Positions 7,774 to 17,400 of a stretch of 40,625 nt of DNA are shown one piece after another. The translations under genes and the position numbers were made by a program. The first letter of the stretch is position 1, and each line of letters starts with the position of its first letter. Source of the stretch: Planctomycetota bacterium (GTDB lineage: Bacteria > Planctomycetota > Planctomycetia > Gemmatales > Gemmataceae); contig JAJPHU010000261.1 of NCBI GenBank assembly GCA_021325115.1, positions 1 through 40,625 on the forward strand, given 5' to 3'. The notes beneath the pieces are model-generated. The model was given only the letters and a program-made list of their open reading frames with translations, was not told where the DNA came from and did no database searches.

Positions 7774-8706
7774 ATGGCCGACGATTTCGCCAGGCTGACC
7801 CTCACCCGACAGCAGCGGCGGCTGCTGGACGCCTCGACCGCGATTCGCTCGGACCCACCCGACCGCATCGACTTCCTGCACACCGTCCAATGTCAGTGCG
7901 GCATCCCTTACCGCAACCCCGGTGACGAGGTGCGCGAGTGGGACCGCAAGCAGGGCAACGCGGCCCTACGCATCGAGGCCGGCTCCGCCATTGACCCCAA
8001 GACCGGCACGTTCCGCAAGCTCGGACTGCCCTACGGCGAGAAGCCCCGGCTGGTGTTGATCCATCTGGCAACCGAGGCCGTGCGTACCGGCTCTCCGGTC
8101 GTCAACGTCGAGGAGTCGATGACCGCCTTCGCCCGGTCTCTCGGCCTGGAGACGAACGGCCAACAACTGCGGTCCCTCAAGGAACAGCTCGCCCGCCTGG
8201 CAGCGGCGACGCTCCGGATGGGGGTGGTGGAGGCGGGCCGGGCGGTCCAGGTCAATACGCAGTTCGTCAGTGCCTTCGACCTGTGGTTCCCCAAGCAGGC
8301 CGATCAGCGCGTCCTGTGGCCGTCCACGGTGCGGCTCAGCGAAGAATACTTCCAGAGTCTGGGCCGACATGCTGTCCCGCTCGATCACCGTGCCGTCGCG
8401 GCCCTGTCATCCTCGGCGATGGCCCTGGATATGTACGTCTGGCTGGCCCAGCGGCTGCACCGGGTTCCGCGCCGCAAGCCGCAGTTCGTCGCCTGGGCCA
8501 CGCTGCACGAGCAATTCGGGCAGGGCTTCGCCCGCGTCCGCGACTTCCGCCGCCGCTTCCTGCGAACCTTGCCCCAAGTCGTGTCCGCCTACCCCGTCGC
8601 CCGGATCACCGCCGATGACGGCGGATTATCACTGATCCACAGCCCGCCCCCTGTGGCGCCACGGTCCATTGCCCCGAGGCGAGGCCACTCGCTGCTTTGC
8701 CCATGA
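7774..8706 (+). CDS. repA: Plasmid replication initiator RepA (PF04796 type)
   Basis: This initiator should bind the iterons located just downstream and open the origin. The protein (310 aa from the ATG at 7774) shows the whole pattern of the family known as plasmid-encoded RepA: LTRQQRRLLDA at the N-terminus, CQCGIPYRNPGDEVREW, GLPYGEKPRLVLIHLATEA, RTGSPVVNVEESMTAF, VNTQFVSAFDLWFPK, RVLWPSTVRLSEEYF, and SSAMALDMYVWLAQRLHRVP near the C-terminus. An in-frame start at 7729 would overlap the preceding gene by 31 nt; 7774 removes that overlap and begins just before the conserved part. Coupling to the partition genes upstream makes a single par-rep block. Copy control elements were not identified. 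Confidence 0.93.
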   Translation: MADDFARLTLTRQQRRLLDASTAIRSDPPDRIDFLHTVQCQCGIPYRNPGDEVREWDRKQGNAALRIEAGSAIDPKTGTFRKLGLPYGEKPRLVLIHLATEAVRTGSPVVNVEESMTAFARSLGLETNGQQLRSLKEQLARLAAATLRMGVVEAGRAVQVNTQFVSAFDLWFPKQADQRVLWPSTVRLSEEYFQSLGRHAVPLDHRAVAALSSSAMALDMYVWLAQRLHRVPRRKPQFVAWATLHEQFGQGFARVRDFRRRFLRTLPQVVSAYPVARITADDGGLSLIHSPPPVAPRSIAPRRGHSLLCP

Positions 8707-8880
8707 GAAGCCCCTACAGCGCCGCAAGGGACCGCCGGGTAGGGGTGTAGCGGCCGGATCGAAATAACCCCCTCAATGCCTCTCTTATGGCCGAGAAACG
8801 GCCCTTCCAGCCGGCAGGCGACAACCCCTTCGCCATCGGGCGGTTCGCCCCATCCTCGCTGGCCGGAATGCTTTTCCGAG

Positions 8881-9099
8881 TTGTCCACAGATCGGCGGCT
8901 ATCAACTACCGGAAGGAAGATATAGGTAATTATCTATAGGTTTGCGCGACCAAGTTACCGCGGCGTGGCCCGCAGTTCTCCGTGGCGGGCGCGACCAACT
9001 TACCGTGGCCCCCGCGACCAAGTTACCGTGGATAACCTGCGGGAGACGGTCACTTATCCCCAGCGGGTGAGCATGCGAGGTGCGACCAACTTACCGTGG
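8881..9099. other. Candidate replication origin (oriV) downstream of repA
   Basis: Three classes of origin element cluster here. DnaA-box-like 9-mers one mismatch from TTATCCACA occur at 8881-8889 (TTGTCCACA), at 9027-9035 on the minus strand (TTATCCACG) and at 9054-9062 (TTATCCCCA). An AT-rich stretch at 8919-8943 repeats TATAGG twice and would suit strand opening. Four 18-bp iterons follow. The position directly after repA is typical. No experiment is implied; the call rests on arrangement. Confidence 0.8.
8946..9099. repeat. RepA iterons (4 copies, GCGACCAASTTACCGYGG)
   Basis: Direct repeats lie at 8946-8963, 8991-9008, 9014-9031 and 9082-9099, differing only at one G/C position and one C/T position. 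Start-to-start distances are 45, 23 and 68 bp, which are 2, 1 and 3 units of about 22.6 bp, so all copies sit on the same face of the helix. A degenerate copy (11 of 18 matches, ending CCGTGG) occupies the empty slot at 8968-8985. The empty slots at about 9037 and 9059 overlap the DnaA-like boxes instead. Confidence 0.88.
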
Positions 9100-9734
9100 C
9101 CTTTTGCTGCCAAGTCAAAGAATTGATCCTCGAACCGAGTGGAGGGCGTTGCAATCCGCAGAGCATGAGCGGAGACCGTTTCATGACGGCGAGGCGGAAA
9201 ATCGCCCCGTGTGATGAGACGTAAATGCGGGAAAGCTCTCCATAAAGGCAAGTCCGGGGTCGGCCGCTTACCTTCGAGCATCGCCGGCTACTTCTCGCTC
9301 CATCCTCCAGTGTCTGGAGTGCTTCGAGTAGTTGACTGGTGACTTATCCAGGATGTGGGCCGCGCCGATCGCCAGCAACTGACACATCGAGTACTCACCG
9401 ATGTACTCCGACCATGAAATAGTCAGCGAATTTCCGGGGACACCCATCAGCCCATTGCCTGATTCGAGGATACGATCTGGGAACATCTTCTTCCGGGCCT
9501 GTCAGGATTTTTTGGTGCCGAATCAAGGGTGCTGCGAGTCTTTGGATGTAGCGTCCGAGGCTGAGCCACGTAGAGAGGACTTCGGATTTTTAGTGGGCAA
9601 GCAGTGCCTTCCAAGGATCAAGATTGTGCTCTGGCACCACGGCTCGGTAGGGGACTGGGCTGGCGAGACGAATTTCAACCTATCCTGCTGACCCGTTTCG
9701 GATAGCAGGGCAAAGCTTGAAAGTGTAGAGAGCC
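9100..9734. other. Intergenic stretch between origin and glycosyltransferase block
   Basis: No gene is supported in these 635 bp. Frames on both strands of 70-96 codons exist but overlap each other and match nothing I recognise. The minus-strand frame around 9270-9410 (SEYIGEYSMCQLLAIG, then NYSKHSRHW) has a more protein-like composition and could be a remnant. Composition becomes less GC-rich than in the rep-par block, marking the start of the cargo region. A short complementary pair (CTATCC...GGATAG) lies around 9679-9706, upstream of the next gene. Confidence 0.35.
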
Positions 9735-10703
9735 GTGCGACGGTTGATTCTCCGATCATTTCAGAGTCCAGGAGACATTGTCATGCTGACTGCTGCCGTC
9801 CGCGATTTGCATGCGGCTGCCCCTGGACAGTTTCAGACGGATGTGCGTACTTCCGCAAGCGCCCTGTGGGAAAACAACCCACATCTGACGCCTCTCCGCG
9901 AAGATGAGCCGGGTGTGGAATCGTTGGACATGCACTACCCACTAATCCATCAGAGCAACCAGCGACCTTATCACTTTCTCCACGGCTACCCGCAGTATCT
10001 AGAGGAGCAGCTCGGACTTCGCATCCCAATTACACGCTTTCAGGGTGATATCCACCTGTCCGCTGCCGAACAGCAGGCACCGCCTCCGGGCACCGATGCC
10101 GGCGTTCCTGAACACTTCTGGATTGTGATGGCTGGAGGGAAATATGACTTTACGGCCAAGTGGTGGAATCCCGACTTCTTCCAGCAGGTGGTAGACCGGT
10201 TCCGAGGCCGGGTGACGTTCGTGCAATGCGGCGAGTCAGGCCATTGGCACCCACGTCTTCGGGGCGTCGTGGACTTGGTCGGCAAAACCAGCATCCGCGA
10301 CTTCGTCCGCTTGATGTATCACGCCGATGGTGTGCTATGCGGTGTAACATTCGCCATGCATTTGGCCGCCGCCGTTCCTGTCAAGCCAGGACCGTACCAG
10401 CAGCGCCCCTGCGTGGTGATCGCCGGAGGCCGTGAATCACCCCATTGGGAGGCGTACCCGCATCATCAATTCCTCAGCACCAACGGCGCCCTAACTTGTT
10501 GTCTGAATGGTGGATGCTGGAAATCGCGCTGCCAGTTAGTGGGCGACGGGGACGAGAAAGACCAGCACAATCTCTGCGAACAACCCGTGCAAGTTACGCC
10601 TCAACTGTGCATTCCGCGCTGTATGCATCTGATTCGTCCTGAGGACGTAATTCGTCGAGTCGAGTTGTACTACGAGGCCGGCGTCCTCCATTACACTACT
10701 TAA
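9735..10703 (+). CDS. GT9-type (ADP-heptose:acceptor) glycosyltransferase-like protein
   Basis: The start is a GTG at 9735. The N-terminus (MRRLILRSFQSPGDIVMLTAAVRDLH) has the strand, Pro-Gly-Asp turn and TAAVRDLH helix that open GT9 heptosyltransferases. The C-terminal half carries the nucleotide-sugar-binding style region GKTSIRDFVRLMYHADGVLC, then THL-type residues FAMHLAAAVPVKPG and VVIAGGRESPHWEAY. The family transfers heptose from ADP-heptose to lipid A core or to proteins at the cytoplasmic face of the inner membrane. The final 70 residues are rich in Cys (CCLNGGCWKSRC and later C..C pairs), which is unusual for GT9 and could bind metal. HldE, which makes the ADP-heptose donor, is encoded two genes downstream, so the substrate assignment has contextual support. 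Confidence 0.75.
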   Translation: MRRLILRSFQSPGDIVMLTAAVRDLHAAAPGQFQTDVRTSASALWENNPHLTPLREDEPGVESLDMHYPLIHQSNQRPYHFLHGYPQYLEEQLGLRIPITRFQGDIHLSAAEQQAPPPGTDAGVPEHFWIVMAGGKYDFTAKWWNPDFFQQVVDRFRGRVTFVQCGESGHWHPRLRGVVDLVGKTSIRDFVRLMYHADGVLCGVTFAMHLAAAVPVKPGPYQQRPCVVIAGGRESPHWEAYPHHQFLSTNGALTCCLNGGCWKSRCQLVGDGDEKDQHNLCEQPVQVTPQLCIPRCMHLIRPEDVIRRVELYYEAGVLHYTT

Positions 10704-10736
10704 CCCACCGTTCTAATAGGTTATTGGGACGAAGTA

Positions 10737-12779
10737 ATGGATGAGGTGCGCGAGGTACCGCGTCTGATTGAAACTTTGAAGCGAACGATGCCAAGAGCAG
10801 GAAACGGGAACACCGCGATGCTGACTCCAACCACTCCAGTAGTTGAGATAATGGACTACATCGCCGGCCCATGCTTGGACCATCCCACCGGCTGGGAAAA
10901 TTGGCCCAATGTCCAAGAAGCCCATCGACGCCTTGCCGACAAGTGCCTCGAAAACGTCCCGGCTTACCCGGCGGTCCGCTACCGCGGTCGGGGCATTGTG
11001 CTACCTGGGGGTGGGCAGAAGTATCTACCCTCCGTCTATGTCAACGTCCGGCTACTGCGTCACCTGGGCTGCAATCTGCCCATTCAACTCTGGCATTTTG
11101 GTTGGCTCGAATTGGATCTGACGATTCGACGACTCTTGACCCCCTACGGGGTGGAATTCATCAATGCCCGCGATATTGCCGAGCAATTCCCTTGCCGCAT
11201 TCTGGGCGGCTGGGAGTTGAAGCCATTCGCCATTCTTCATTCGCGCTTCCAAGAAGTCCTGCTCCTCGACGCCGATTCCATGCCGGTCTCCAACCCCGAC
11301 TGGATCTTCGACACGCCGGAATACCGACAGCGCGGAGCCTGGTTCACTCCCGATCAACCCGGCCCGCTCCCCAAGAGAACGTGGGACATCTTCGGTATCC
11401 CCTACCGAACAGAGCAGGCCTTCGAGTCAGGACAGATGGTAATCAACAAGGAAATCTGCTGGAGGGAGTTGAACCTGACTTGCCACTACAACGAGCATTC
11501 GGATTTTTACTACCACATCGTTCATGGCGATAAAGATACGTTTCACATGGCCTGGCGGAAACTCGGCACAGAGTACGCCATAGTCGGGCACGATGCGGAG
11601 GTAGTCGTACATAGTTTTCTGCAAAGATGGTTTGATGACAGGCCAGTATTCTTTCACCGTACCGGCGATAAATGGAGGCTGGAGGGGAACCGCCGATACT
11701 GCCTGATCCATGAGGAGCTGGCCCTGTCCTGGCTGGCGGAGTTGAGACAGGAATGGGTCGGTCTCTGGCGAAATGTTCGTCCTTCTGAACAAGAAGTGGC
11801 CGTCATAGCGAGGCTAACGGGCAAAAGCTTCATTTATGAGCGAGTCGGCCTTGATCGCAGAGAACTCCAATTGTTGGCGGATGGCCAGATTGGCAGGGGA
11901 AAATTGCCGATGGAGACCCGATGGGTCGTCCAGGAATTGGACGGTACGGTAACGCTGGCCATCTGTCAGGATGATAGGCTAACTTGCCTGCTAACGGAAG
12001 GAGAAGAGGGCGTTTGGCGAGGTCACTGGCTGGAGCATGAGCGCTGCGCTTGTCAGTTATGGCCCTGCCCCGTTCCTCATCCTCGGCGGCTATTGGCCGT
12101 TATGCCTGTCTACATCCTTCCGGAGAAGCCCCATTTGCTCGACCGCACCCTTGAAGCCGTGCGGAGCGTGAAGACCGAACGACACACAATCGATTTGTTG
12201 CTGGTCGCCAACCTGCTGCCCTGCCCGGTTGAGGAACTGCTTCGGCAGATCGTTTCCATCTGGGGATGGGGGAGAGCCTTCGCGGCCGGGCCGTTCCCTT
12301 CTGTCGCAGCCAGCTGGAACGCCGGCCTCCGTTTGGGCCAAGACTATGATTATGTTCTCTTTTTGAACAACGATGTCCGTCTGGACAAAGACTGCCTCGA
12401 CAAAATGGTCAACTTCGGAGAGTCATGCCCTCACGTTCCGTTATGGTCTGGCCAGGAAAATTCCGGCAAACACCAAGGCGAGGCAGACTTTGCCTGCTTT
12501 ATGGTGCGTCCTGACATTGTGCGACGGCATGGGTTATTCGATGAGCGATTTTCTCCAGCCTATCGAGAAGACTCGGATTATTTTGCTCGCATCGTGCTGG
12601 CCGGCGAACAATGTCAGACGGTAACGGATGCTCAATTCTTCCATCATGGCAGCAGCTCTTTGGGAGAAGACATGAATCCCCTTCTGCTCCAAAGCACGGA
12701 AAAGTACAAGCAGAAATGGGGGACAGACCAAGTTCGGCATGACAGAGAGCATGTGTTGGCAACCCATATCAGAAAATGA
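10737..12779 (+). CDS. Two-domain glycosyltransferase: GT71-like plus GT2
   Basis: This 680-aa protein joins two glycosyltransferase modules. Residues about 80-400 resemble the alpha-mannosyltransferase (MNN1/GT71-like) fold, with an invariant-type WELKPFAILHSRFQEVLLLD segment and the metal/nucleotide-sugar DAD motif at D178-A-D180, followed by ESGQMVINKE. From about residue 450 a GT2 module begins (LLAVMPVYILPEKPHLLDRT). It has SWNAGLRLG, the FLNNDVRLD motif with N544-N545-D546, and GLFDERFSPAYREDSDYFAR near the acceptor end. The order GT71-GT2 in one chain suggests two sequential sugar additions on one acceptor. It lies 33 bp after the GT9 gene and 38 bp before hldE, so the three genes probably form one operon. 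The specific sugars are not determined by the sequence. Confidence 0.8.
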   Translation: MDEVREVPRLIETLKRTMPRAGNGNTAMLTPTTPVVEIMDYIAGPCLDHPTGWENWPNVQEAHRRLADKCLENVPAYPAVRYRGRGIVLPGGGQKYLPSVYVNVRLLRHLGCNLPIQLWHFGWLELDLTIRRLLTPYGVEFINARDIAEQFPCRILGGWELKPFAILHSRFQEVLLLDADSMPVSNPDWIFDTPEYRQRGAWFTPDQPGPLPKRTWDIFGIPYRTEQAFESGQMVINKEICWRELNLTCHYNEHSDFYYHIVHGDKDTFHMAWRKLGTEYAIVGHDAEVVVHSFLQRWFDDRPVFFHRTGDKWRLEGNRRYCLIHEELALSWLAELRQEWVGLWRNVRPSEQEVAVIARLTGKSFIYERVGLDRRELQLLADGQIGRGKLPMETRWVVQELDGTVTLAICQDDRLTCLLTEGEEGVWRGHWLEHERCACQLWPCPVPHPRRLLAVMPVYILPEKPHLLDRTLEAVRSVKTERHTIDLLLVANLLPCPVEELLRQIVSIWGWGRAFAAGPFPSVAASWNAGLRLGQDYDYVLFLNNDVRLDKDCLDKMVNFGESCPHVPLWSGQENSGKHQGEADFACFMVRPDIVRRHGLFDERFSPAYREDSDYFARIVLAGEQCQTVTDAQFFHHGSSSLGEDMNPLLLQSTEKYKQKWGTDQVRHDREHVLATHIRK

Positions 12780-12817
12780 GAACAAACTGGCAGACATTGA
12801 GGAGAGGATAAACGGAC

Positions 12818-14362
12818 ATGGCAGAGCTACGGAGAAACCTCATGGACAGCGGAGACCGTGAACTCCGCGCCGTTCTGGAGGAGTTAGGACACCCACGAGT
12901 GCTGGTCATGGGCGATATGATCCTGGACCACTACGTCTGGGGGCAAGCAGAGCGTGTCAGCTGCGAGTCCCCGGCGCTAGTGCTACGGGCCGGGTGCGAG
13001 GAGGTCCGGCTGGGAGGGGCGGCTAGCGTGGCCTCGCTGCTGCGCGGCTTGGAAGCCGAGGTCAGTGTGGCCGGTGTGATCGGTAACGATGCCGCGGGCC
13101 ATCAGCTGCGCCGACTCCTTCAGGACCAAGGCATTGAGCAGACGGCGCTTTGCTGTGACTCCCACCGCCCGACGACGCGCAAGCAGCGCTTCTTGGGTCA
13201 GGTGCAAGAAGGGCTGGCCCAGCAGCTTTTGCGCATTGACCACGAAGAACGCCAGGAAGTGAGCAAAGATCTGGAAGAATCGCTGTCTCAGCACGTGATC
13301 CGACAGTTGGGCGTCTGCGATGTACTGCTGATATCGGATTATGCCAAGGGCGTCTGCACGCCGGGGCTTCTCGGCAAGGTCTTGTCCGCTGCTAAACGCC
13401 AGCATGTACCCGTCCTCGTTGATCCGGCGCCTCGCGCCAATTACGGCCGCTACCGCGCAGCGGAGCTGTTGTTGCCGAACCGACGGGAAGCGGAGCAGGC
13501 GCTCGGTACGTCCATCCGTACTCCTCAGGATGCCTGGATAGCCGGCTGGAAGTTATGCGTCCGCTATGATCTGCCGGCCATGCTGGTCAAGCTGGATCGC
13601 GACGGGATGGTGCTGGTCCAACCGGCTGGCGGAAGCCAGTGGCTCTCTACCGTGCCGCGTCGAGTCCAGGACGTCACTGGGGGCGGCGACATGGTACTGG
13701 CTGTGGCTGGCCTCTGCCGTGCCGCCGAAGTGCCGTGGGAGCAAGCCGCTGCCTTGGCCAACGTGGCGGCGGGGCTGGAAGTGGAGCGGCTCGGCGTGAC
13801 GCCGGTAACACGAGCCGAGATCATCCTGGAGTTATGGCATCAAGAGCGACACGAACGCGGCAAGTATGTGACGCAGGACGAGATGACGGAGTTGGCCAAG
13901 TGCTACCGCCGGACCAATCAACGGGTGGTCTTTACCAACGGTTGTTTTGACCTGTTGCACGCCGGCCATGTCCTGTGCTTGCAGGAGGCCGCCTGTCGGG
14001 GGGACGTACTGGTCGTGGCGGTCAACAACGACCGAAGTGTGCGGCGGCTCAAGGGCGAAGGGCGGCCGATCATTCCGGAGGCGGATCGTCTGGCTCTGGT
14101 AGCGGCCTTGGAGTGCGTCACGCATGTCTTGCTGTTTGACGAGGAAACACCGCATGAATTGTTATGGCGCATCCGCCCGGACGTGTTGGTCAAGGGGGGA
14201 ACCTATAGTCAGGAACAGGTGGTCGGAAGGGAAGTGGTTGAGGAATATGGCGGCCAAGTATGCATAACCAAAAAGCGTGCTGATCTCTCAACTACTGGTC
14301 TACTGAAAACGTTACGAAACATGCCGGTGCGGCCGATGGCCAACGGTCTCGGAATTGGTTGA
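12818..14362 (+). CDS. hldE: HldE, bifunctional heptose-7-phosphate kinase / heptose-1-phosphate adenylyltransferase
   Basis: HldE phosphorylates D-glycero-D-manno-heptose 7-phosphate at O-1 and later adenylylates the 1-phosphate, giving ADP-heptose. The kinase half (PfkB fold, about residues 20-340) shows VLVMGDMILDHYVWGQAERV, RLGGAASVASLLRGL, and the anion-hole/catalytic segment DVTGGGDMVLAV with its aspartate at 291; the usual GAGD is GGGD here. The adenylyltransferase half has NGCFDLLHAGH at 374-384, KGEGRPI, and VKGGTYSQEQVVGREVVEEYGG, all hallmarks of the family. The 514-residue length is slightly above the usual 475 or so. GmhA and GmhB partners are not present in the window. The TGA at 14360-14362 precedes the RHS start by 44 bp. 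Confidence 0.95.
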   Translation: MAELRRNLMDSGDRELRAVLEELGHPRVLVMGDMILDHYVWGQAERVSCESPALVLRAGCEEVRLGGAASVASLLRGLEAEVSVAGVIGNDAAGHQLRRLLQDQGIEQTALCCDSHRPTTRKQRFLGQVQEGLAQQLLRIDHEERQEVSKDLEESLSQHVIRQLGVCDVLLISDYAKGVCTPGLLGKVLSAAKRQHVPVLVDPAPRANYGRYRAAELLLPNRREAEQALGTSIRTPQDAWIAGWKLCVRYDLPAMLVKLDRDGMVLVQPAGGSQWLSTVPRRVQDVTGGGDMVLAVAGLCRAAEVPWEQAAALANVAAGLEVERLGVTPVTRAEIILELWHQERHERGKYVTQDEMTELAKCYRRTNQRVVFTNGCFDLLHAGHVLCLQEAACRGDVLVVAVNNDRSVRRLKGEGRPIIPEADRLALVAALECVTHVLLFDEETPHELLWRIRPDVLVKGGTYSQEQVVGREVVEEYGGQVCITKKRADLSTTGLLKTLRNMPVRPMANGLGIG

Positions 14363-14406
14363 TTACATCACTTCAAATTCTCATTGCCAATACAGGAGTA
14401 ATTCTC

Positions 14407-17400
14407 ATGAATAGCAGCATTAACAATCTGTCGAGCATGACCCCCAGCAGTTCCCTGAACAGCTCTTCCAGCAGCTCCTCGGCGTACTCTTCCAGCGCTC
14501 TGCGGAGCAGCTCCTCCAATGCCTCATCGGGTATTTTATCCAGTGCTTCGTCAGATAATTCATCCAGTGATTATTCGAGTAGTTCTCTCATCATTCCGCC
14601 GGAGAGTTCGTCCAGCGCCTCACTGGAGAATTCTTCGAGCAGCATCCCGATCAATTCTTCCAGTGCTTTAAGCTCCTCGAGCAATGCCCCGGTCAATTCT
14701 TCCAGCGCTTTGAGCTCTTCCAGCAGCCCCTCGGGCAGCTCTTCCAGTATTCCAGTGGCGAGTTCATCCAGCAGTGCGTTGAGCAGTTCGTCGCCCAGCA
14801 GTAGTTCGTTGGCCAGTTCCTCCAGCAGTGTGCCGGTGACATCTTCGAGCAGCTATCGGAGCAGTTCTTCCAGCTCTTCCCAGTCAAGCTCATCCACTAC
14901 TCGTTCGAGCAGCTCCTCCAGTGTTTCTCCCTCAACTTCTTCCAGCAGTTCATCGAGAAGCTCCACCAGTGCCTCCTTGCGTAGCTCGTCCAGTAGCTTG
15001 CTGGCCAGCTCTTCCAGCAGCGCTGGAGGCAGTTCTTCCAGCGTTTCCTCTGCAAGCTCATCCAGTATCGCTTCGAGTAGTTCTTCCAGTTCTCCATCCT
15101 CGATTTCTTCCAGCGCCTCCTCAGGAAGCTCTAGCAGTGGCCCGCTGAGCAGTTCCTCCACTAGCTCGTTGGTTGGCTCTTCCAGCCTTTCTTCGGGGCA
15201 ATCATCTACGGCGCTGTCGAGCAGCTCCACTACGATCTCATCCGCGAGCCTGCAAAGCTCCAGCAGTTCGTCTTCGATCATGCCTCCCTCATCGGGAACG
15301 CCCAGCGATCCATCTGCTCCGTCCGGAGGCGGCTGCGGTTGTGGCTGCGGGGGCTGCTGCAAACGCGGCTCACTGCCCATCAGGCCGCAGGCTCCCACTG
15401 CCAGCATCCGTCCCATCCGCTACGGCACCGGAGAAGTTGTCCTCCAGGCCGCAGATTTGCACAGCGACGGCTTTGGTACGCCTTGGGGGCATACACGCTC
15501 TTTCACCAGCCGGCTGACGCAGAGCACCAACGCCGGCAACGGCTACAACTGGCAGGTCCAGCAGTGGACCTACCTGGTGATGCAGGCCGGCGGTACCGTG
15601 GCGGTCATGGGTGATGCCAATGCCGTGTTGTGGTTCGACCCTGCCCCCGGCGGTGGCTTCACGCCCCGATTCGGCGTGCGGCAAACGCTGGTGCGGGATC
15701 CCCTCAACAATGTCTACCGCCTCTACGACCTCGACGGCAGCGTGACCGTCTATAACGCGGCCACCGGGGCATTCGTCAGCCACAGCGACCCCGCCGGCAA
15801 CCAAATAGCGGTCGTCTCCTACACCGCCAACCAGTTTAACCTCGGCGAGGTGCAACGCAGCTACCGCGACAGTAGCGGCAATACCGCCATTGAATCGTAT
15901 CTGTACACCTGGGTGGACCCCACGGCCAGCAACCCACTCCTGAGCAGCGTTCTGCTACGCCGGCAGGTCAATGGCGGCGCTTGGAGCAACGTGCAGCAGG
16001 TGCAGTACACCTACTACGGCGCCGGCGACTCCAACGGAGGACTGAATGATTTGCAGACCGTTGTCACCCAGACCTGGAACGGCTCGACCTGGGTCAACAC
16101 TGGCACCACCTATTACCGCTACTGGAACCAGTTGCCCGCCAGCTCCTCATCCTCATCGAGTTCCAGCTCCTCATTGGCTGGCAGCACGCTGCACCTGCTC
16201 AAGTACGTGGTCAACCCGGCGTCCTACGACCTGCTGGCCGCCGTGACCAACCCGTTGACCGCCACCGACGCCCAGGTGGCCCAGTACGCCGATTACTACT
16301 ACGAGTACGATAACAGCCGCCGCGTGACCCTGGAGACGGTGCAGGGCGGCTCCCGCACTTACCAATTCAGCTATACGCAGAGCAGCAATCCTCAAGGCTA
16401 TAACAGCTGGGCCTACAAGACCGTCGAGACGCAGCCGGACGGCACGCAGAACATTATTTACAGCAACTACGCCGCTCAGACCATGCTCCAGGTCTTGCAG
16501 TCAGGCAGCCAGCAGTGGTGCAACTTCTACCAGTACAGCAGCGATGGCCTGCTGGCTCTGCACGCTCTGCCGTCGGTCGTTTCGGGCTACAGCGAACAGT
16601 ACGCTGATCTGCTCAACCAGGTCAACGGCAACTATCAGTATCTCAACGACACCAGCGGCCTCATCCACACCTATCAGTATCATGCGTCCACGGGCTACCT
16701 GGCGGCCGAACTGATCCAGCAGGGCGAGTTGGGCACGCCCATTCTGCTCAAGCAGTACACCTACATCGCCTGCACGGCTTCACCGTCCAGTTCGTCCTCT
16801 AGTTCGTCGTCCGCCTCCGCCATGAGCGCACCGCCGACATACTTCCTGTCTCAGGAGATCCTCTACCCCATCGATCCGACGGTCTCTTCCAGTTCGTCCA
16901 GTTCATCGTCGGGCGGCCCGGCGCCGCAGATCATCACCAGTTACTCCTACACCTGGTATCCGGGCACCTGTCAGGTGCAGCAGCGCATCACCACGCTGCC
17001 GGTCATCCCCACGTCTCAGAACGGTTCGGGCGTGGCAGCGACTCGCCGGGATTACTACGACTTGTACGGCAACTTGACCTGGCACATGGATGAGCGTGGC
17101 TTTATCACGAACACGACCTACGATATCGTCACGGGCGCTATCGTGCAGCGTATTGATGATGTAGACACCACGCAGGTCAGCAACGCGCCGGCGGGCTGGA
17201 CGACGCCTGCAGGCGGCGGCTTGAACCTGATAACCGATTATCAGTTCGATGCCGAGGGGCGGACGACGCAGGTGTTGGGTCCGTCTCACACCATCGACCT
17301 TGGCGGCGCGGCCACGACCATCCGTCGCGCCACCTGGACCGTCTATCAAGACGCCACATACCAGGTATGGACGGCGCAGGGCTACGCTACCGGCACGGCG

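Noticed and set aside
9268..9691. Short frames on both strands between origin and GT9 gene
   Set aside because: They overlap each other and have no ribosome binding site or recognised motif; the minus-strand one could be a remnant but is not supported enough to call.
13670..13690. HldE GGGD instead of GAGD as an inactivating change
   Set aside because: The catalytic aspartate is present and Ala to Gly here is mild, so loss of kinase activity is not supported.
14853..15416. Minus-strand frame rich in Glu-Leu repeats
   Set aside because: It is the reverse complement of the serine codons (AGCTCC gives GGAGCT); the repetition is entirely explained by the polyserine tract.
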